64,000 bases of DNA from Spisula solida. Its lineage: Eukaryota; Mollusca; Bivalvia; Venerida; Mactridae. The position numbers and the translations under genes are program-made. The first letter of the stretch is position 1; each line of letters begins with the position of its first letter. Below the pieces are notes generated by a model. The model was not told the origin of the DNA. It saw nothing but the letters and a program-made list of their open reading frames with translations, and did not search any database. Positions 59,736-64,000 of this stretch are shown in pieces. Location: positions 7,080,720 to 7,144,719 of the forward strand of contig OX365950.1 in assembly GCA_947247005.1 (NCBI GenBank). Reading direction: 5' to 3'.

Positions 59736-61254
59736 ATGCTCTGCTATACCAACGAGATAATGTATTTATCAACAATAACATCCTTGGTTTTTTAAATTTA
59801 AGCTGAATTTTTTTTTTGGTCTCAGATTAACTACTAGTTATTTGAGAGCCACAGCCACGGTCCTGAGGTTTAAGTTTGATGGGTGTGTAACTCTGTAATC
59901 CAGGTTTGAACCCTGATCCTAGCAGGTTGTACCTTTCATTAAAATTTCCTCCATAAATTATGTAGGTGTTGTTACCCAGGCTCCATGGAAGGGTAAGTTA
60001 AGTACTGGGTAGAATACATGCAGTCCAGGAAAACTGGTTAAGTAAATCAGTTGCTGTATATATATCTGTAAATTTATATTATCAACCATAATTCACAGTC
60101 AATCATGAAGAGCTACATGTACCATCCTGTCCAGGTATCTCACAGGTCACTTCAGACACCATATACCAGCAACATCATGGTTTATGATCTAGTCAGTAAC
60201 ATGTCAGAAACATGGTGGGTCAAATACCTGGGGTACACACTCTCCAGGTATAACTGTCCACACTTCTCAAATATCAGCTTTCACTAATACAGTTTTTTTC
60301 AATTTAAGGTCTAGACTAGTGGGTGATAGGTGAATAATTCATGAATTAATTTGATGTAGAAAAGCTAAGGTTATGTACCAGTAGTTGATAGAATGCCATC
60401 TTGCACTTCCAGCAAATATTGCAACCACATTTAATGATGAATCACCTCCATGAAAATTTATCAAATTTTGAATGTACTGTAACTATTTTAACCCTTACTC
60501 CATGCTAGATCAAATATTTAGTGCCTCATGGTGTAAATATTTAAATACTTCTAAATGAAGCCGATCTCTCATCAGGATACTTTACGTAAATGGATTATTT
60601 ATCTATGAAGTAAAGGGGTTGAGTCTTAAACTAAGAACCATATATAATGGACGATTAAAAACTTAACTCAAATATTATGGCTCAAATTTAGTGCACATAC
60701 AAGAAACAACAAGATTAGGATTTTATTTGGGGGTTTTGGAGTTTGTTTCCCGATAATATTTGCATTTTAAGGAGGAGCGTTTGAAGTTAGGGAATGTATA
60801 TATATGAGAGATGTTCATCTTTATACAAAAACTTAGAAAAATCCAGGACCTGGCCAGAGAAGCTAGCGATTGTGATGAACCTTTCTGTTGAACTGATCTA
60901 GTAACCATAATATTATAGCAATAAATAATGTAATACAAATCAGATAACGGTCTAGTGAATCAGGACAGATTACAATTTTAGATATTGTAACTTATTGACA
61001 ACAGTGTCCGGACCTATCATCATAAATTAATGATGTAATGTTCTACAGAATAAATCCAGTCTAAATGGAGCTAACATTCTCATAATGATACATATAAATC
61101 AATCTTCTATCAGTTCTGGGCAAGAATATCACTGCTAGCCTATATATTAATATTAGACAGGCAATATTACCATACATAGGCTGAGGTACACTTAATGATG
61201 TATAATGATGTATAACTATAAATGACAGCCAGACTGACCACAATATTTCATCTT
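59736..61254. other. No gene seen
   Basis: A further tRNA-like fragment (CACAGCCACGGTCCTGAGGT, CCAGGTTTGAACCCTGATCC) is at about 59850-59925. Short ORFs 60105-60287, 60723-60938 and 61061-61243 are not supported. Confidence 0.45.
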
Positions 61255-61840
61255 AACCTGAAACTCCATGAGGCCATTGTCCATCTTTATTTCCAAACTA
61301 GTAGAATAAAGACAATAGACCAATCTTAACCCTCATCTCAATAAAGCCAATGCCTATCATTTCAATAAATATCACTTTTCCCTATAAACCTACACTACAT
61401 ACAAAATAGTAGTATGTACATTAGACCTCAATGATCAACTTAATGAAGCCAATGCATGCCTTTACCATAAATATCACTTATCTCTATAATAAACCCATAC
61501 CAAGACTATATAGACAGCCAAGCATTTATAGATACAAATTTGGATCATTTGGTCAGAGTAATTGAATGCTCAATGAAGATAGCCATTGCCCATCTTTACA
61601 GAAAATATCTTTTTCCTAATATCCTTAGAATACTCTCCAAAATAGTAGTACAATAGACAGCCAAGCTTTTATAAATAAAACATTTGGTTAGAATAAAAAG
61701 TGCAATGAATTTAATACCCGTTTTTACAATAAATATCACTTACTATATCCAAAATAGAAGTAAGTCTATAATAGATAGGCAAGCATGTTTATAGATAAAC
61801 CATTTGGTCAAAATGAAATGCTCTCCAACAGTTGCCATAC
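61255..61840. repeat. Degenerate tandem repeat, unit about 140 bp
   Basis: Recurring blocks include GCCAATGC, TACAATAAATATCACTT, CCAAAATAGTAGTA, AATAGACAGCCAAGC and ACATTTGGTCAGAATAA, in the same order four to five times with many differences. An old array. Confidence 0.6.
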
Positions 61841-62064
61841 ATCCCCACACTATCATTTTCTTCCCAGAATAATTGTCACTCATGGGACACAGCTATCAGA
61901 ATATTTATCAACCTTTATCATGTTTTAATTGTTGGCTAGACAGATTTATGAGGCAGGATAAAGAGGGGGCAAACAATAAGTTATGATGAAGATGGCCTGG
62001 CTGAGATTAAATTAGGGAACTGGGCGGAGAAGGGGAATCAGTCAGAAACCTTTGAACATTATTA
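61841..62064. other. Spacer next to the duplicated terminal exon
   Basis: No feature is seen. Confidence 0.4.
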
Positions 62065-62340
62065 CCATCTTCCAACCTCTCAGTGTGTGGCTCACAGCCG
62101 GGGTTTCTAAGTAGTTCACCCAGCTAAATAATCATGAATGACTTAGAGAATATGAATATGTTAAACATTTTATTTTCATTGATTCTTTAATGAGATGACG
62201 AAAACAACTGATTATACAGAGAAGATCAAGCTAAGACATGCTGTGATCCGTTCTGTATGTATGCTGGTTCTTATTCTTTGCCATTCTTGTCCACCAGTGT
62301 ATTCTTCAATTCCGGAATCATCTGGTCTGGGAACTTATCT
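62065..62340 (-). repeat. Direct repeat A: duplicated last exon and 3' UTR
   Basis: It matches 63751-64000 with only a handful of differences over about 250 bp, offset 1686 bp. It contains the end of the coding exon (stop at 62271) and a 3' UTR with AATAAA on the minus strand at 62174-62169. Confidence 0.9.
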
Positions 62341-62372
62341 ATGAGGATGTGATTGACTGACTGGGGTGGCCA
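62271..62372 (-). CDS. Last coding exon of an unidentified host gene (copy A)
   Basis: On the minus strand a pyrimidine-rich acceptor (CTACTCCAACATCCTCAG) precedes WPPQSVNHILIDKFPDQMIP and then ELKNTLVDKNGKE before TAA at 62271. The frame is also open upstream to about 62435 (ending in QLQRHDTLLQHPQ), so the exon may be longer and start next to the ATT-rich microsatellite. The second copy at the window end keeps the same frame, with Asn to Lys in VDKNGKE, so selection on the protein is plausible. I do not recognise the family. The 3' UTR with AATAAA follows within about 100 bases. Confidence 0.6.
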   Translation of the reverse strand, partial: WPPQSVNHILIDKFPDQMIPELKNTLVDKNGKE

Positions 62373-62440
62373 CTGAGGATGTTGGAGTAGGGTGTCATGC
62401 CTTTGCAGCTGCTCAGAGTTTCCTTTTTCTTGTTCATATA

Positions 62441-62511
62441 ATTATTATTTTTATTATTATTATCATTATTATTATTATCATTATTATTATTATTATTATC
62501 ATTATTATTAT
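62441..62511. repeat. ATT/ATC microsatellite
   Basis: An imperfect (ATT)n tract with ATC interruptions. The Asn-rich minus-strand ORF across it is artefactual. Confidence 0.9.
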
Positions 62512-63750
62512 GTTTGTGCATGTAACTTGTTCTAGTTAGTAAGATGTGATTTTCATTTTTTCTGTTGTTAGAACATGCTCATATGTTTATGTTGAGTACT
62601 CGGCCTTCCCTGTCTGATACGTAATTATCTTTTTCCTTTGAAACTGATTGTTCACAATGGTTTGTTGGTGTGTACTATTGTAATAAACCGTTACTTTGTT
62701 TCCAGTGATCACTCTAAATGAGTGCTTCTGTCAAGAGAAAAATAGAAATGAATCTATATTGATGGCCGCTCTTTGACCTTTAAGGGTCATTTGTCACCTA
62801 TCAATCATTTCGCAAAAAATCTGAATGTATTTTTTCTTAAATTAATGGTACATGTACTATTGTCATATTTACTGTTTCCTGGAAAATGTTTTTTTCTTAA
62901 TTCTTTAGATATTGTGTTTACACCGACTGGTCAACAGTATTTCAGTCATATCCAGATTATCCAGTCACATTATACTCATACCAAGGGTAATTACCTAGAA
63001 CTAACTATGCCGGGAGCAAGGGATGTATACCAGTACCACTGCTAATGCTTTGATTGTTGCAGCTTGGGATTGAAGCGGATACTCAACCACAAGGCTATTG
63101 AGGCAGATCTTGTGAGTTTCACAATAAAATTACCGAATAATTAGTAGAGCATCACAACAATAGTACCAATAACATCTAAAAGGTATTAGTACCAATAACA
63201 TCTAAAAGGTATTGGGTTAATCAGAAATGAGACACGGAACTGAAGATTCAAAAAAAAATCCAAAAAAAAAAAATGCATTTTGTAAGAATGTCGTGAACCA
63301 GACTAATTCCATTATTCCATGCAGATAACATTGGTCTTTGTTGCATTGCAATAGTTTATTTACCGAAGAAATCAAAACTGTTCGAAATTTCAGTGAGCGC
63401 TAGGCAATATTGAGACCATGGATCTAAACAGCAGGTGACTGCAGCTGCATAAGCACAGCGCTTCCCAGTCAATTGTCATGGAATTATCGGATATGGTTTA
63501 TGATCTTTGATATTGTTGAACACTGATCATGGCAATTGTAAGTGCACACTAGTACAAGTAGAGACGTTAGATATCATAATAATAATCTGTTCATACATTC
63601 GTCCAGAATCGCTTTAGATCTAAATAGACTATGTGATGCTATTAATACTATATACACCATTATGCTACAATAAACTGAAAATTCGCCTACATGGACACAT
63701 CATGAGGGAACCAGTAATATCAGGAACCAATATCTGGTGCCACAATAAAT
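62512..63750. other. Spacer between the two terminal-exon copies
   Basis: It holds a partial GTTGAGTGCTG-family copy at 62565-62635 and a tRNA-like fragment on the minus strand near 63060-63110 (GCCTCAATAGCCTTGTGGTT). A 29-bp direct repeat (TAGTACCAATAACATCTAAA) occurs twice at about 63158-63215. ORF 62773-63045 has no domain. If copy B is the real gene end, copy A lies downstream of it. Confidence 0.5.
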
Positions 63751-64000
63751 CCATCTTCCAGCCTCTCAGTGTGTGGCTCACAGCGGGGGTTTCTAAGTAG
63801 TTCACCCAGCTAAATAATCATGAATGACTTAAAGAATATGAATATGTTAAACATTTTATTTTCATTGATTCTTTAATGAGATGACGAAAACAACTGATTA
63901 TACAGAGAAGATCAAGCTAAGACATGCTGTGATCCGTTCTGCGTGTATGCTGGTTCTTATTCTTTGCCTTTCTTGTCCACCAGTGTATTCTTCAATTCGA
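63751..64000 (-). repeat. Direct repeat B: duplicated last exon and 3' UTR, cut by window end
   Basis: Same layout as 62065-62340, with the AATAAA (minus) at 63860-63855. Confidence 0.9.
63956..64000 (-). CDS. Last coding exon of an unidentified host gene (copy B), partial
   Basis: The minus strand ends ELKNTLVDKKGKE followed by TAA. It differs from copy A by Asn to Lys and by the residue before Glu. The rest of the exon lies beyond the window, so this copy may belong to the intact gene, with copy A as an extra terminal exon. Confidence 0.55.

Noticed and set aside
60723..60938. VTRSVQQKG stretch, faintly like the NAXD region before the signature exon
   Set aside because: Only a few residues agree, downstream residues do not, and no splice sites fit.
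62339..62521. Asn-rich ORF
   Set aside because: Translation of an ATT microsatellite in the wrong frame over the real exon.

Overview
The window is animal nuclear DNA: AT-rich, intron-containing and gene-poor. The many short dispersed elements with AGCTCACC, GGGGCATAA or GACGGACGG ends are of a kind common in bivalve molluscs, so a bivalve is the best guess. This is an inference from repeat style, not from a marker gene. There are no prokaryotic operons, and I found no rRNA gene, intact tRNA gene or CRISPR array.

The dominant object is a very large CACTA (En/Spm) DNA transposon at 14421-31316, about 16.9 kb. It has terminal inverted repeats that match perfectly over 22 bp and begin CACTA, a 3-bp target duplication (AGA) on both sides, and subterminal arrays rich in TTAATGG and TTCATGG motifs. 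Inside are two divergently transcribed spliced genes. On the minus strand (20503 to 15580) lies a Tnp2-type transposase: a zinc finger on exon 1, then a Tnp2 catalytic region with DUF4218-like and DUF4216-like parts. On the plus strand (21561 to 26194) lies an accessory gene with a SAM-like N-terminus, a domain resembling the accessory proteins of plant CACTA elements, seven 20-residue repeats and a unique C-terminus. Splice sites and phases fit in both genes. Each gene is otherwise completely open but is broken by exactly one in-frame TAA (codon 711 of 999 residues; codon 197 of 615). Both introns and the right third of the element are packed with younger nested elements, including a hAT-type MITE with a perfect 8-bp target duplication.

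Left flank (1-14417): no large gene. It holds a 32-bp minisatellite (about 3.3-3.9 kb), a MITE that carries a second element inside it (9049-9609), a possible 43-codon ORF, a 28-bp hairpin and dispersed repeats.

Right flank (31320-64000): mostly intergenic or intronic sequence with an uninterrupted copy of the same MITE (41554-41804), tRNA-derived SINEs, a 47-bp satellite (51845-52806) and other degenerate tandem arrays. Two pieces of host genes on the minus strand are recognisable: an internal exon of NAXD, the ATP-dependent NAD(P)H-hydrate dehydratase (56824-56950), and the last coding exon plus 3' UTR of an unidentified gene (62271), which is duplicated 1.69 kb further right and runs off the window end.
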